This document shows positions 37,597 to 47,167 of a stretch of DNA of 64,000 bases, in pieces. Source of the DNA: Enterobacter sp. JBIWA008. GTDB taxonomy: Bacteria > Pseudomonadota > Gammaproteobacteria > Enterobacterales > Enterobacteriaceae. Numbering within the stretch: the stretch's first letter is position 1; each line of letters begins with the position of its first letter. The notes under the pieces were generated by a model. It was not told the origin of the DNA, made no database searches, and saw nothing but the letters and a program-made list of their open reading frames with translations. The position numbers were made by a program, and so were the translations under genes. The stretch is from NCBI RefSeq assembly GCF_019968765.1, contig NZ_CP074149.1:496001-560000 (forward strand), in the 5' to 3' direction.

Positions 37597-38622
37597 GTGA
37601 TGCCCCGTTCGCTTTCGCAAACCGGTGAGACAAAGCGCCGCTTCAGCTGGCCGACCGGCACGCCGCAAATCGCGGCGCTGCTGGTGGTACTGCTGGTGGA
37701 TAGCCTGGTCGCGCCGCATTTCTTCCAGATTATCGTGCAGGATGGCCGCCTGTTTGGTAGCCCGATAGACATCCTGAACCGTGCCGCGCCCGTGGCGCTG
37801 CTGGCCATCGGGATGACGCTGGTCATCGCCACCGGTGGAATTGACCTCTCCGTCGGCGCGGTGATGGCTATCGCCGGGGCCACGGCCGCCTCCATGACCG
37901 TGGCCGGACACAGCCTGCCGGTGGTACTGCTGGCGGCCTTAGGCACCGGCGTGCTGGCCGGATTATGGAACGGCATTCTGGTGGCGGTGCTGAAAATTCA
38001 GCCCTTTGTCGCCACCCTTATCTTAATGGTAGCCGGGCGCGGCGTGGCGCAGCTGATTACCTCCGGACAGATCGTCACCTTTAACTCCCCGAGCCTGGCG
38101 TGGCTCGGTAGCGGCAACCTTCTGTTCTTCCCGACGCCGGTGATTATTGCCCTCGTGACGCTGGTTATCTTTTGGCTCTTTACCCGCAAAACGGCGCTCG
38201 GCATGTTTATTGAAGCGGTGGGGATCAACATCCGCGCCGCGCGCAACGCCGGGGTCAACACCCGCTTGATGGTGATGCTGACCTACGTGCTGAGCGGCGT
38301 CTGCGCCGCCATTGCCGGGGTCATCGTCGCGGCGGATATTCGCGGGGCCGATGCCAACAATGCGGGGCTCTGGCTGGAGCTGGATGCGATCCTCGCGGTG
38401 GTGATCGGCGGCGGGTCGCTGATGGGCGGGCGCTTTAACCTGCTGCTCTCGGTGATTGGCGCGCTGATCATTCAGGGCATGAACACCGGGATCCTGCTCT
38501 CCGGTTTTCAGCCAGAACTCAACCAGGTGGTGAAAGCGGTGGTCGTGCTCTGCGTGCTGATCGTCCAGTCGCCGCGCTTTGTCAGCGTCATTAAGGGGAT
38601 CCGTGGCCATGATAAAACGTAA
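37597..38622 (+). CDS. ytfT: Galactofuranose ABC transporter permease YtfT
   Basis: GTG at 37597 (with ATG as second codon) after ataaggagtgaatc; 341 residues as in E. coli. A BPD_transp_2 permease with eight to ten membrane helices and the conserved ATGGIDLSVGA motif (about 75-85). It forms the inner-membrane channel with YjfF. Its end overlaps the yjfF start by 14 bp. Confidence 0.95.
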   Translation: MMPRSLSQTGETKRRFSWPTGTPQIAALLVVLLVDSLVAPHFFQIIVQDGRLFGSPIDILNRAAPVALLAIGMTLVIATGGIDLSVGAVMAIAGATAASMTVAGHSLPVVLLAALGTGVLAGLWNGILVAVLKIQPFVATLILMVAGRGVAQLITSGQIVTFNSPSLAWLGSGNLLFFPTPVIIALVTLVIFWLFTRKTALGMFIEAVGINIRAARNAGVNTRLMVMLTYVLSGVCAAIAGVIVAADIRGADANNAGLWLELDAILAVVIGGGSLMGGRFNLLLSVIGALIIQGMNTGILLSGFQPELNQVVKAVVVLCVLIVQSPRFVSVIKGIRGHDKT

Positions 38623-39610
38623 TTTACCGTTGATGATCACGCTGGGCGTGTTTGTGCTGGGGTATCTCTACTGCCTCACCCAGTTCCCCGGTTTTGCGTC
38701 GACGCGGGTGATTTGCAATATCCTGACCGATAACGCCTTTTTAGGCATCATCGCCGTCGGAATGACCTTTGTGATCCTCTCCGGCGGGATCGATCTCTCC
38801 GTCGGCTCGGTGATTGCGTTTACGGGCGTGTTCCTCGCGAAGGCGATCGGCTTCTGGGGGATCTCTCCGCTGGTGGCGTTCCCGCTGGTGCTGGCGATGG
38901 GCTGCGCGTTTGGCGCCTTTATGGGGCTGCTGATCGACGCGCTGAAAATTCCGGCCTTTATCATCACCCTCGCCGGGATGTTCTTCCTGCGCGGCGTGAG
39001 CTATCTGGTGTCGGAGGAGTCGATCCCGATTAACCACCCGATCTACGACACGCTCTCCAGCCTGGCGTGGAAAATTCCCGGCGGCGGCCGCCTTAGCGCG
39101 ATGGGGCTGCTGATGCTGGGCGTGGTAGTGATTGGCATCTTCCTCGCCCATCGTACCCGTTTTGGCAATCAGGTTTACGCCATCGGCGGTAACGCCACGT
39201 CGGCAAACCTGATGGGGATCTCCACCCGTAGCACCACCATCCGCATTTATATGCTCTCTACGGGGCTGGCGACGCTGGCGGGTATCGTCTTCTCGGTGTA
39301 TACCCAGGCGGGCTATGCCCTTGCAGGGGTGGGCGTTGAGCTGGATGCGATTGCTTCTGTGGTTATCGGCGGCACGTTGCTCAGCGGCGGGGTGGGTACG
39401 GTGCTGGGGACGCTGTTCGGCGTGGCTATCCAGGGGCTGATACAAACCTATATCAACTTTGACGGCACGCTCAGCTCATGGTGGACGAAGATCGCCATCG
39501 GCATTCTGCTGTTTATTTTTATCGCCCTGCAGCGTGGCCTGACGGTGCTCTGGGAGAACCGTCAAAGCTCGCCTGTTACCCGCGTAAACACATCGGTAAC
39601 AGAGCGATAA
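38609..39610 (+). CDS. yjfF: Galactofuranose ABC transporter permease YjfF
   Basis: Start chosen at 38609 (MIKRNLPLMITLG), matching E. coli YjfF; upstream in-frame ATG at 38579 would enlarge the overlap with ytfT. 333 residues with the paired motif LSGGIDLSVGS. Last gene of the ytfQRT-yjfF operon. Only the C-terminal few residues differ markedly from the E. coli protein as I know it. Confidence 0.95.
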   Translation: MIKRNLPLMITLGVFVLGYLYCLTQFPGFASTRVICNILTDNAFLGIIAVGMTFVILSGGIDLSVGSVIAFTGVFLAKAIGFWGISPLVAFPLVLAMGCAFGAFMGLLIDALKIPAFIITLAGMFFLRGVSYLVSEESIPINHPIYDTLSSLAWKIPGGGRLSAMGLLMLGVVVIGIFLAHRTRFGNQVYAIGGNATSANLMGISTRSTTIRIYMLSTGLATLAGIVFSVYTQAGYALAGVGVELDAIASVVIGGTLLSGGVGTVLGTLFGVAIQGLIQTYINFDGTLSSWWTKIAIGILLFIFIALQRGLTVLWENRQSSPVTRVNTSVTER

Positions 39611-39632
39611 CACGCTGAATTTGCTTAAAGTC

Positions 39633-39659
39633 TAAACATTTTCCGGTAGCGGCCGATAC
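39633..39659 (+). promoter_or_regulatory. Sigma-28 promoter of the second chemoreceptor
   Basis: TAAA (39633-39636), 15 bases, GCCGATAC (39652-39659): a near-perfect FliA promoter 44 bp before the receptor start. The promoter is partly enclosed by an 11-bp inverted repeat, TTCCGGTAGCG (39641-39651) and CGCTACCGGAA (39685-39695). Confidence 0.85.
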
Positions 39660-39703
39660 TCTTTTTTTATGCCCAGAAATATCTCGCTACCGGAAATAAT
39701 ATC

Positions 39704-41275
39704 ATGCTTAAAACGCTATCGATTCGTACCGGCTTGCTCTCTTTACTGGCCGTTATGACCCTTCTGCTGCTGATTGTCAGCGGCATTGGCATTTATGCCC
39801 TCACACAGAGTTCTTCTTCACTGCAGCGTATTAATCACCTTCAGGGTGAGCAGATGGTGCAGCTTAATTCAGGCTATACGCTGATCCTGCGCGCGCGCAA
39901 TGAGGCGGGCCAGGCCGTCCGCCTGATGGAAATCGGCATGCTGGACGATGCGGCCAAAGCGGTAAAAAACATCAATCAGGAAGTGGCCCTGGCCCAGAAA
40001 ACGCTGAAAAGCGTGATCGACGGCGGCGTGGCTGACGAGCATGGGCAACAGCTGCTCGACAAAGTGGCGGCCAGCCTGGCGATGTATAATCAGCAGGGGA
40101 TCGACCCGATGCTGAAAACCCTGAATGACCAGAGCGCGGACGGGTATTACGATCTGCTGGAGAAGTCGCTGATTCCGGTGGCGAAGCAGTTTGATAACGA
40201 TATGCAGGCGTTTCAGAAATGGAGCGAAGCGCGCGGTCAGGCGGAAGTCAGCGCCGTCCAGGCGAGTAAAACCCGCGTACTGATCCTGATTATCGTCGCC
40301 GCGCTGCTGACGGCGGGCATTATCGTACTCGCCTGGCTGGTGCTGCGCCATATGCTGCTCAAGCCGCTCTCGGCATCGATTGTTCAACTGGAGAGCGTGG
40401 CGGCGGGTGATTTAACCCATACGCTGAATGCGCCCGCGAGCCAGGAGTTTAACCGCCTCAACGCGGTGATAGAGGAGATGCGACAGTCGCTGATGAACTC
40501 GGTTCTGAGGGTACGCGATGCCAGCTCGCAAATTGACACCGGTAGCCGCGAGCTGACGCTGGGGAATCGGGATCTTGCCGAGCGTACGGAATCCACCGCC
40601 ACGTCTCTCGAGCAGACGGCGGCCAGCATGGAACAGATCACTGCGACGGTGAAGCTCAACGCCGATAATGCCGAGCAGGCGCACCAGCTGGCGAAGTCGG
40701 TGTCCGACACGGCCGATCACGGCAGCGAGATGGTCTGCTACGTGATTGAAAAAATGCGCGATATCTCCGGCAGCTCGGCGCGCATCGCCGACATCCTGAG
40801 CGTGATCGACGGTATTGCCTTCCAGACCAATATTCTGGCGCTTAACGCCTCCGTGGAAGCGGCGCGCGCGGGCGAGCAGGGGCGCGGGTTTGCCGTCGTC
40901 GCGGGCGAGGTGCGCAACCTTGCCAGCCGCAGCGCCGACGCGGCGAAGGAGATCCGATCGCTCATCAGTGATTCGCAGACCCACGTTAACGAGGGCAGCG
41001 AGCTGGCCCAGCAGGCTGGCGAAACGATGGATGAGATTGCAACAGAAGTGCTGCGCATGACCAAACTGATGCGCGAGATTGCAACCGCGTCTCAGGAGCA
41101 GAGTCGCGGTATCGAGCAGGTGAATATTGCGGTGAACCAGATGGACGAAACTGCGCAGCAGAATGCGGCTCTGGTTCAGCAATCCTCCGCCGCGACCCGC
41201 TCCCTTGAGGAGCAGTCGCGTCAGCTGATGGACGCTATGTCATCATTCAAAGTGACGACTCAGACCGCTGCATAA
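39704..41275 (+). CDS. Methyl-accepting chemotaxis protein without tether peptide
   Basis: A 523-residue chemoreceptor: TM1 about 9-32, periplasmic four-helix bundle, TM2 about 190-213, HAMP, and a signalling coiled coil with the usual tip ([20 protein letters not shown]). Its ligand region has R63, R65 and R73 (ILRARNEAGQAVR), so an acidic or amino-acid ligand is plausible but unproven. The C-terminus ends TTQTAA and lacks NWETF, as in low-abundance receptors such as Tap and Trg, which rely on others for efficient methylation. Not present here in E. coli K-12. Confidence 0.92.
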   Translation: MLKTLSIRTGLLSLLAVMTLLLLIVSGIGIYALTQSSSSLQRINHLQGEQMVQLNSGYTLILRARNEAGQAVRLMEIGMLDDAAKAVKNINQEVALAQKTLKSVIDGGVADEHGQQLLDKVAASLAMYNQQGIDPMLKTLNDQSADGYYDLLEKSLIPVAKQFDNDMQAFQKWSEARGQAEVSAVQASKTRVLILIIVAALLTAGIIVLAWLVLRHMLLKPLSASIVQLESVAAGDLTHTLNAPASQEFNRLNAVIEEMRQSLMNSVLRVRDASSQIDTGSRELTLGNRDLAERTESTATSLEQTAASMEQITATVKLNADNAEQAHQLAKSVSDTADHGSEMVCYVIEKMRDISGSSARIADILSVIDGIAFQTNILALNASVEAARAGEQGRGFAVVAGEVRNLASRSADAAKEIRSLISDSQTHVNEGSELAQQAGETMDEIATEVLRMTKLMREIATASQEQSRGIEQVNIAVNQMDETAQQNAALVQQSSAATRSLEEQSRQLMDAMSSFKVTTQTAA

Positions 41276-41603
41276 TATTACCCAGCCCCGGTATGCTCTG
41301 TGCCGGGGTTTTATTTATCCCGGAGTTAACTGCCCCAATATTATCGTGAATTTCACCCATTAATGTTTCCAGCGAGCTGGTTAAGGCTAACGCTTTTTCC
41401 GTCGGTTCAAGATATAAACCTTTACGGAAAAATAGGGGTTCATCAAAGAGTTGATTAAAGCGCTTTAATGCCAGGCTTACCGCGGGGCGGGACATCTCCA
41501 GACGCAAAGAGGCCTTTGCCATGCTGCCGCAGCGGACGATTTCAATAAATACAGGGATAAGATTTAAATCAATGCCGGTATTAGCACGGGAATAATTTTT
41601 CAT
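41247..41603 (-). pseudogene. LysR-family regulator, DNA-binding half only
   Basis: Start taken at MKNYSRANTG (41603). The 118-residue frame holds a complete LysR helix-turn-helix and linker helix (LNLIPVFIEIVRCGSMAKA, split after; SRPAVSLALKRFNQLFDEPLF) and then stops about 30 residues on. LysR proteins are normally about 300 residues, so the effector domain is missing. The frame also runs through the receptor's terminator. It is most simply a truncated remnant, though a DNA-binding-only protein could still act. Confidence 0.7.
41286..41312 (+). terminator. Chemoreceptor terminator
   Basis: CCCCGG, loop tatgctctgtg, CCGGGG then TTTTATTT. It ends the second chemoreceptor gene and lies inside the 3' part of the converging LysR fragment frame. 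Confidence 0.85.
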
Positions 41604-41753
41604 TGCGATTTTGCTCCACGAAATATTTTTCAAACTGTTATGGAAATAATGCAGGAGCAATGGTGAATATTAAAGCATGTTTTTTATAAACACTTATACG
41701 GTAAAATATATAAATGACCAGGGGAGCCGTACTGGCTCCCCTGAAGAGAGGTA

Positions 41754-42752
41754 TTATGCGTCCGGGTACTCACGGATAAAACGTTCAACGTCTTCAACCA
41801 TGTGGTTGTTGCCGACGAAGAATGAACGGCGCTGGTGAAGGCTTTCCGGCACGATATCCAGAATACGCTCTTTACCGTCGCTCGCCTTGCCGCCCGCCTG
41901 TTCGGCCAGGAACGCCATCGGGTTGCATTCGTACAGCAGACGCAGTTTCCCGTCCGGGTGGCTGGCGGTGCTTGGGTAGAGGTAGATACCGCCTTTCAGC
42001 AGGTTACGGTGGAAATCCGCGACCAGAGAGCCAATATAGCGGGACGTGTACGGGCGTTGGGTCGCTTTATCTTCTTCCTGGCAGAATTTGATGTACTTCT
42101 TCACGCCGTTCGGGAATCGGATGTAGTTGCCTTCGTTGATGGAGTAGGTGTTGCCCTTCTCCGGGAAGCGCATGCGTTCCTGGCTCAGACAGAAAACGCC
42201 CAGTGAAGGATCGTACGTAAAGGCATGAACCCCGCACCCGGTGGTGTACACCAGCATGGTGGAGGAACCATAAACGACGTAACCGGCAGCCACCTGATTA
42301 ATGCCCGGCTGCAGGAAATCTTCTTCGGTCACCGGCGTACCAACGGGCGTGACGCGGCGGTAGATGGAGAAAATGGTACCGACAGAAACGTTAACGTCGA
42401 TGTTTGAGGAACCGTCAAGCGGATCCATCAGGACAACGTATTTCGCGTGTTCGCACCCTTCGAAAACAACAATCTCATCTTCTTCTTCGGAGGCGATACC
42501 CGCAACGATGTCGCGCGCGCGCAGTGCAGCTTTCAATTTTTCATTTGCGAACAGATCGAGTTTCTGCTGAACCTCGCCCTGAACGTTCTCGGCACCGCTG
42601 GCACCCAGGATATCGACCAGACCGGCCTTGTTGATATCACGGTGGATGATCTTAGCGCCCAGCTTTATTGCCGACAGCAAAGCAGTGAGTTCACCGGTAG
42701 CATGAGAGAACTCGTGCTGCTTTTCGACAATAAATTCACCTAACGTTTTCAT
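41754..42752 (-). CDS. fbp: Fructose-1,6-bisphosphatase class I
   Basis: Start chosen at 42752 ([12 protein letters not shown]), 332 residues as in E. coli; the frame is open 15 codons upstream without support. The product has the metal motif [24 protein letters not shown] and the sugar-phosphate site region [14 protein letters not shown]. It catalyses the committed step of gluconeogenesis in the cytoplasm. It diverges from mpl with 197 bp between. Confidence 0.97.
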   Translation of the reverse strand: MKTLGEFIVEKQHEFSHATGELTALLSAIKLGAKIIHRDINKAGLVDILGASGAENVQGEVQQKLDLFANEKLKAALRARDIVAGIASEEEDEIVVFEGCEHAKYVVLMDPLDGSSNIDVNVSVGTIFSIYRRVTPVGTPVTEEDFLQPGINQVAAGYVVYGSSTMLVYTTGCGVHAFTYDPSLGVFCLSQERMRFPEKGNTYSINEGNYIRFPNGVKKYIKFCQEEDKATQRPYTSRYIGSLVADFHRNLLKGGIYLYPSTASHPDGKLRLLYECNPMAFLAEQAGGKASDGKERILDIVPESLHQRRSFFVGNNHMVEDVERFIREYPDA

Positions 42753-42949
42753 AACACTTTCCCTGCATCTTTGTGAGTAGAGCGATTGTATGTTCACTAA
42801 AACGACTAAAGCCCAACAATCTTAACAAATATTCAAATAGTAGCGCAGAGGTGAATCGCGCCAGCAGGATACGGATTTTCCTGAAATGCGTTTCACACCC
42901 GCTGACATGTGGGTAAAATGTGCGCCACATTGAAGAAGGATAGTGACGT

Positions 42950-44323
42950 ATGCGCATTCATATATTGGGGATTTGTGGCACTTTCATGGGCGGACTGGCA
43001 ATGCTGGCGCGCTCGCTGGGCCATGAGGTGACAGGTTCGGACGCCAATGTGTATCCGCCAATGAGCACACTTCTGGAGAAACAGGGCATCTCTTTAATTC
43101 AGGGTTACGATGCCAGCCAGCTGGATCCCGAGCCGGACCTGGTGATCATTGGCAACGCCATGACCCGCGGCAACCCGTGCGTCGAGGCGGTGCTGGAACG
43201 CAATATTCCGTTCATGTCCGGTCCGCAGTGGCTGCATGACTTCGTCCTGCGCGACCGCTGGGTGGTTGCCGTTGCCGGTACCCATGGCAAAACCACTACC
43301 GCGGGCATGGCAACCTGGATCCTCGAAGCCTGCGGCTACAAGCCGGGCTTTGTGATCGGCGGCGTACCGGGCAACTTTGACGTTTCTGCGCGCCTGGGCG
43401 ATAGCCCGTTCTTTGTGATCGAAGCCGATGAATACGACTGCGCGTTCTTCGACAAACGCTCCAAGTTCGTGCATTACTGCCCGCGCACGCTGATCCTCAA
43501 CAACCTTGAGTTCGACCACGCGGATATTTTTGACGACCTGAAAGCCATTCAGAAACAGTTCCACCACCTGGTGCGCATTGTTCCGGGCCAGGGACGCATC
43601 ATCCTGCCGGAGAACGACATCAACCTGAAGCAGACGATGGCGATGGGCTGCTGGAGCGAGCAGGAGCTAGTGGGCGAGCAGGGTCACTGGCAGGCGAAGA
43701 AACTCAACGCCGATGCCTCCGAGTGGGAAGTGCTGCTCGACGGTGAAAAAGTGGGCGAGGTGAAGTGGGGCCTGGTAGGCGAGCACAACATGCACAACGG
43801 CCTGATGGCCATTGCTGCGGCGCGTCATGTGGGCGTTCTGCCTGCGGATGCGGCCAATGCGCTGGGCTCGTTTATCAATGCCCGTCGACGTCTGGAACTG
43901 CGCGGTGAAGCCCACGGCGTCACCGTGTATGACGATTTCGCGCACCACCCAACGGCCATTCTGGCAACGCTTGCCGCTCTGCGCGGTAAGGTCGGCGGCA
44001 CAGCCCGCATTCTGGCGGTGCTGGAACCGCGCTCTAACACCATGAAGATGGGCATCTGCAAAGATGACCTCGCGCCGTCGTTAGGACGTGCCGATGAGGT
44101 CTTCCTGCTGCAGCCGCAGCATATTCCGTGGCAGGTGGCCGAAGTGGCCGATGCCTGCATTCAGCCTGCGCACTGGAGTGCGGATGTGGATGTGCTCGCG
44201 GATATGGTGGTGAAAGCCGCTCAGCCTGGCGACCACATTCTGGTGATGAGCAACGGCGGTTTTGGTGGGATCCATCAGAAGCTGCTGGACGGTCTGGCGA
44301 AGAAAGCGCAAGCGGCAGAGTAA
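42950..44323 (+). CDS. mpl: UDP-MurNAc:tripeptide ligase Mpl
   Basis: The 457-residue Mur-ligase family enzyme has the N-terminal Rossmann motif ILGICGTFMGGLA, the ATP site VAGTHGKTTTAGM (about 105-117) and the C-terminal domain with DDFAHHPTAI. Mpl joins the recycled tripeptide L-Ala-gamma-D-Glu-mDAP to UDP-MurNAc, saving wall peptide. Clear ortholog of the E. coli enzyme. Confidence 0.96.
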   Translation: MRIHILGICGTFMGGLAMLARSLGHEVTGSDANVYPPMSTLLEKQGISLIQGYDASQLDPEPDLVIIGNAMTRGNPCVEAVLERNIPFMSGPQWLHDFVLRDRWVVAVAGTHGKTTTAGMATWILEACGYKPGFVIGGVPGNFDVSARLGDSPFFVIEADEYDCAFFDKRSKFVHYCPRTLILNNLEFDHADIFDDLKAIQKQFHHLVRIVPGQGRIILPENDINLKQTMAMGCWSEQELVGEQGHWQAKKLNADASEWEVLLDGEKVGEVKWGLVGEHNMHNGLMAIAAARHVGVLPADAANALGSFINARRRLELRGEAHGVTVYDDFAHHPTAILATLAALRGKVGGTARILAVLEPRSNTMKMGICKDDLAPSLGRADEVFLLQPQHIPWQVAEVADACIQPAHWSADVDVLADMVVKAAQPGDHILVMSNGGFGGIHQKLLDGLAKKAQAAE

Positions 44324-44324
44324 G

Positions 44325-44374
44325 CCCCTAACCCCAGCCCTCTCCCCTTTGAGGAGAGGGTCAGGGGTGAGGAA
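44325..44374. repeat. Dispersed CCCTCACCC-type palindromic element (copy 2)
   Basis: Outer arms CCCCTAACCCC and GGGGTGAGG enclose CCCTCTCC-cctttga-GGAGAGGG (44338-44360). It fills the whole gap between mpl and the convergent yjgA, as copy 1 fills the ytfH-cpdB gap. Confidence 0.75.
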
Positions 44375-44378
44375 CAGA

Positions 44379-44930
44379 TTACTCTTCGTTCTCAGACAGC
44401 TCGCGCAGATACTGGAAAATCAGGCGCGCAGACTTCGGCGGCTTATTCCCTTCTTTCTCTTTCTGCGCGTTGCGGATCAATGAACGCAGCTGCTGGCGGT
44501 CGGCATCCGGCCACAGGTTCAGCACTTCCGGTACGGCATCATCACCCTGTTCAATCAGGCGATCGCGGATCTGCTCAAGCTTATGGAAAAACGCAACCTG
44601 CTGGTTGTGGCGGTTTTTCAGCTTGTCCAGCGCCTGGCGGATCGGATCGACGTCGCGCTGACGCAGCATTTTCCCGATAAGCTGAAGCTGGCGACGACGG
44701 CCTTCTTTTTTGATTTTCTGTGCCAGTTCAATGGCATCACGCAGATCCTGGTCGAGCGGGATCTTATCCAGCGCGTTTTTACCCAGTTCTACCATTTCTG
44801 CGCCAAGCTGTTTTAACTCTTCGGCGTCACGTTTAATTTCACTTTTACTGACCCAGATGATCTCATCATCTTCGTCTTCGATGTCATCACCGGGAACGTC
44901 GTCGAGCCAGTCTTCGGGCTGCTTAGTCAT
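44379..44930 (-). CDS. yjgA: Ribosome-associated protein YjgA/DarP
   Basis: The 183-residue acidic protein (N-terminus rich in Asp/Glu: [14 protein letters not shown]) matches E. coli YjgA, now DarP, a late 50S assembly factor that binds the ribosomal subunit. The helical region [16 protein letters not shown] is characteristic. It diverges from pmbA. Confidence 0.94.
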   Translation of the reverse strand: MTKQPEDWLDDVPGDDIEDEDDEIIWVSKSEIKRDAEELKQLGAEMVELGKNALDKIPLDQDLRDAIELAQKIKKEGRRRQLQLIGKMLRQRDVDPIRQALDKLKNRHNQQVAFFHKLEQIRDRLIEQGDDAVPEVLNLWPDADRQQLRSLIRNAQKEKEGNKPPKSARLIFQYLRELSENEE

Positions 44931-45025
44931 GTCAGGCTCCTTAAAAAAAGAGGCTAATGTTACCAGTTAAGACGCGCACTGAAAAACGGTTCTCTGTTAG
45001 ACTTCAGATAACTCTCTCTTACAGT

Positions 45026-46378
45026 ATGGCATTTGCGATGAAAGTAACCTCACAAGTTGAAGCGCAGCGTAAGATTCTTGAAGAAGCCGTCTCCACCGCG
45101 CTGATGCTTGCTTCAGAAAAATCAGATGGCGCCGAAGTGGCGGTCAGCAAAACCACCGGCATCAGCGTGAGTACCCGCTATGGTGAAGTGGAGAATGTAG
45201 AATTTAACAGCGATGGCGCGCTTGGGATCACGGTGTATCACCAGAATCGCAAAGGCAGCGCATCATCCACCGATCTCAGCCCGGATGCCATTGCCCGTAC
45301 GGTACAGGCGGCGCTGGATATCGCCCGTTATACCTCTCCGGATCCTTACGCTGGCGTGGCGGATAAAGAACTGCTGGCGTTTGACGCGCCGGATCTCGAT
45401 CTTTTCCACCCGGCGGAAGTGACCCCCGACGAAGCGATCGAGCTGGCCGCGCGCGCCGAGCAGGCTTCCCTGCAGGCTGATAAGCGCATCACCAATACCG
45501 AAGGCGGCAGCTTCAATAGCCATTACGGCATCAAAGTCTTCGGCAACAGCCACGGCATGCTGCAGGGATACTGCTCCACCCGTCATTCACTCTCCAGCTG
45601 CGTCATCGCCGAAGAGAACGGTGACATGGAGCGCGACTACGCCTACACCATTGGCCGCGCGTTGGGGGATTTGCAGTCTCCTGAGTGGGTGGGTAAAGAG
45701 TGTGCCGAACGCACGCTGTCTCGCCTGTCGCCGCGTAAACTCTCCACCATGAAGGCCCCGGTCATTTTTGCTAACGAAGTGGCAACCGGTCTGTTTGGCC
45801 ATCTGGTGGGCGCTATCGCAGGCGGCTCGGTTTATCGTAAATCGACCTTCCTCCTCGACTCGCTGGGCAAGCAGATCCTGCCGGAATGGCTGACCATCGA
45901 AGAGCATCCGCACCTGCTGAAAGGGCTGGCCTCCACGCCGTTCGACAGCGAAGGTGTGCGTACCGAACGTCGCGATATCGTTAAAGACGGTATTCTGACC
46001 CAGTGGCTGCTGACCAACTACTCCGCGCGCAAGCTGGGGCTGAAAAGCACCGGACACGCTGGCGGCATCCACAACTGGCGCATTGCCGGGCAGGGCCTCA
46101 ACTTTGAGCAGATGCTGAAAGAGATGGGCACTGGCCTGGTCGTAACGGAACTGATGGGTCAGGGCGTAAGCGGCATCACCGGAGACTACTCGCGCGGTGC
46201 GGCGGGCTTCTGGGTGGAAAACGGCGAAATCCAGTATCCGGTGAGCGAAATTACTATCGCCGGCAACCTGAAGGACATGTGGCGCAATATCGTTACGGTC
46301 GGTAACGATATTGAAACACGTAGCAATATACAGTGTGGTTCTGTACTTCTGCCGGAAATGAAAATCGCCGGTCAGTAA
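45026..46378 (+). CDS. pmbA: Metalloprotease PmbA/TldE
   Basis: Start chosen at 45026 ([14 protein letters not shown]), giving 450 residues as in E. coli. The protein is the TldE partner of the TldD/TldE protease, which degrades unfolded peptides and processes microcin B17 and CcdA. As expected for TldE it lacks the HExxxH zinc motif that is present in TldD. The C-terminal [17 protein letters not shown] is typical. Confidence 0.96.
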   Translation: MAFAMKVTSQVEAQRKILEEAVSTALMLASEKSDGAEVAVSKTTGISVSTRYGEVENVEFNSDGALGITVYHQNRKGSASSTDLSPDAIARTVQAALDIARYTSPDPYAGVADKELLAFDAPDLDLFHPAEVTPDEAIELAARAEQASLQADKRITNTEGGSFNSHYGIKVFGNSHGMLQGYCSTRHSLSSCVIAEENGDMERDYAYTIGRALGDLQSPEWVGKECAERTLSRLSPRKLSTMKAPVIFANEVATGLFGHLVGAIAGGSVYRKSTFLLDSLGKQILPEWLTIEEHPHLLKGLASTPFDSEGVRTERRDIVKDGILTQWLLTNYSARKLGLKSTGHAGGIHNWRIAGQGLNFEQMLKEMGTGLVVTELMGQGVSGITGDYSRGAAGFWVENGEIQYPVSEITIAGNLKDMWRNIVTVGNDIETRSNIQCGSVLLPEMKIAGQ

Positions 46379-46419
46379 TACCCGTAAAGGCGTTTTAATA
46401 ATAAAAAAGGAAGTGAGCA

Positions 46420-46806
46420 ATGCGTAAACATCTGTTAGCGATCGTCGCGGCTTCAACGCTGGTTCTTGGCTCTTCTGCGTTTGCTGCCGATCTTGAAGAC
46501 GATATGGGCATCCTCGGTCAAAACCTGAAGGTGGTGCAGAAAACGGACAATGCGGCTGAAATGAAAGACGCGCTGACCAAAATGCGTGAAGCGGCGCTGG
46601 ACGCACAAAAAGCGACGCCTCCGAAGCTGGAAAGCAAAGCGGCAGACAGCGCAGAGATGAAAGACTATCGCCACGGCTTTGACGTGCTGGTCGGCCAGAT
46701 CGACGGCGCGCTGAAGCTGGCTAACGAAGGCAAAGTGAAGGAAGCCCAGGCGGCGGCAGAACAGTTTGTGACCACGCGCAACACGTATCATAAAAAGTAT
46801 CGTTAA
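46420..46806 (+). CDS. cybC: Soluble cytochrome b562
   Basis: The 128-residue precursor has a signal peptide ending AFA before [10 protein letters not shown]. The mature four-helix bundle has the haem ligands Met7 (DDMG) and His near the C-terminus (TYHKKYR). It is a periplasmic electron carrier of uncertain partner. Unlike the broken copy in E. coli K-12, this gene is full length with its signal peptide. Confidence 0.95.
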   Translation: MRKHLLAIVAASTLVLGSSAFAADLEDDMGILGQNLKVVQKTDNAAEMKDALTKMREAALDAQKATPPKLESKAADSAEMKDYRHGFDVLVGQIDGALKLANEGKVKEAQAAAEQFVTTRNTYHKKYR

Positions 46807-46837
46807 TTGGGTGCCTGAGCTGTACGTCCTTCCCCGT

Positions 46838-46866
46838 ATGCGGAGGCGCATTACGCGCCTCCGCAT
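46838..46866. terminator. Hairpin between cybC and hok
   Basis: ATGCGGAGGCG, loop CATTACG, CGCCTCCGCAT. The 11-bp stem is perfect, but only a weak T-tract follows; it can serve as the end of cybC or of the hok mRNA. Confidence 0.6.
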
Positions 46867-46875
46867 CCTTGCTCC

Positions 46876-47031
46876 CTACTGGCCGGAGCGACACTCCATC
46901 CGCGCGGTCACTTCAAGCGAGCCGTTTCGAAAACGGATCTCGCACAGTGTTTTCCTCGTCACCAGCGTTAAGATGATTATCGTCAAAGAAATAATCATCA
47001 AAATCCCGATACTTGGGTTTCTGCGTTTCAT
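46876..47031 (-). CDS. Hok/Gef-family type I toxin
   Basis: A 51-residue peptide starting MKRRNPSIGILM with aaggagg as a strong ribosome site. One membrane helix (about 7-24) is followed by the family signature TRKTLCEIRFRNG and EVTARMECRSGQ, close to Hok of plasmid R1 (TRKSLCEIRYRDG). Hok peptides depolarise the inner membrane and kill the cell unless their translation is blocked by antisense Sok RNA. The leader upstream has the Mok/Sok arrangement. It appears intact. Confidence 0.9.
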   Translation of the reverse strand: MKRRNPSIGILMIISLTIIILTLVTRKTLCEIRFRNGSLEVTARMECRSGQ

Positions 47032-47167
47032 GGATGCCTCCTTGCTGTAAAGCGGGCGAGGTAGCAAACATCACGTGGCTAGACGTGTCGTTTACAGCCC
47101 CGTCCTGATTTAAATTCAGGTAGGGGCTTTCCACTTTCCGTCCCAGGCCTGAGACGGTCAGTCTCAA
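46913..47167 (-). CDS. Mok-like overlapping leader ORF
   Basis: An 84-codon frame that begins upstream of hok and overlaps most of it in another frame, as mok does in hok/sok systems. In those systems translation of mok is required for hok translation and Sok blocks mok. The peptide itself probably has no role. The exact start is uncertain. Confidence 0.5.
   Translation of the reverse strand: MRLTVSGLGRKVESPYLNLNQDGAVNDTSSHVMFATSPALQQGGIHETQKPKYRDFDDYFFDDNHLNAGDEENTVRDPFSKRLA
47065..47131 (+). ncRNA. Sok-like antisense RNA
   Basis: On the strand opposite the hok leader, AGCCCC (47096-47101) and GGGGCT (47123-47128), with inner CCTGA/TCAGG, form a terminator hairpin followed by TTT. This AGCCCC hairpin is typical of the Sok 3' end. 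The 5' end given is approximate and no promoter was assigned with confidence. Confidence 0.5.

Noticed and set aside
36057..37976. 639-codon open frame opposite ytfR/ytfT
   Set aside because: Antisense to conserved ABC transporter genes and low-complexity in composition; a shadow.
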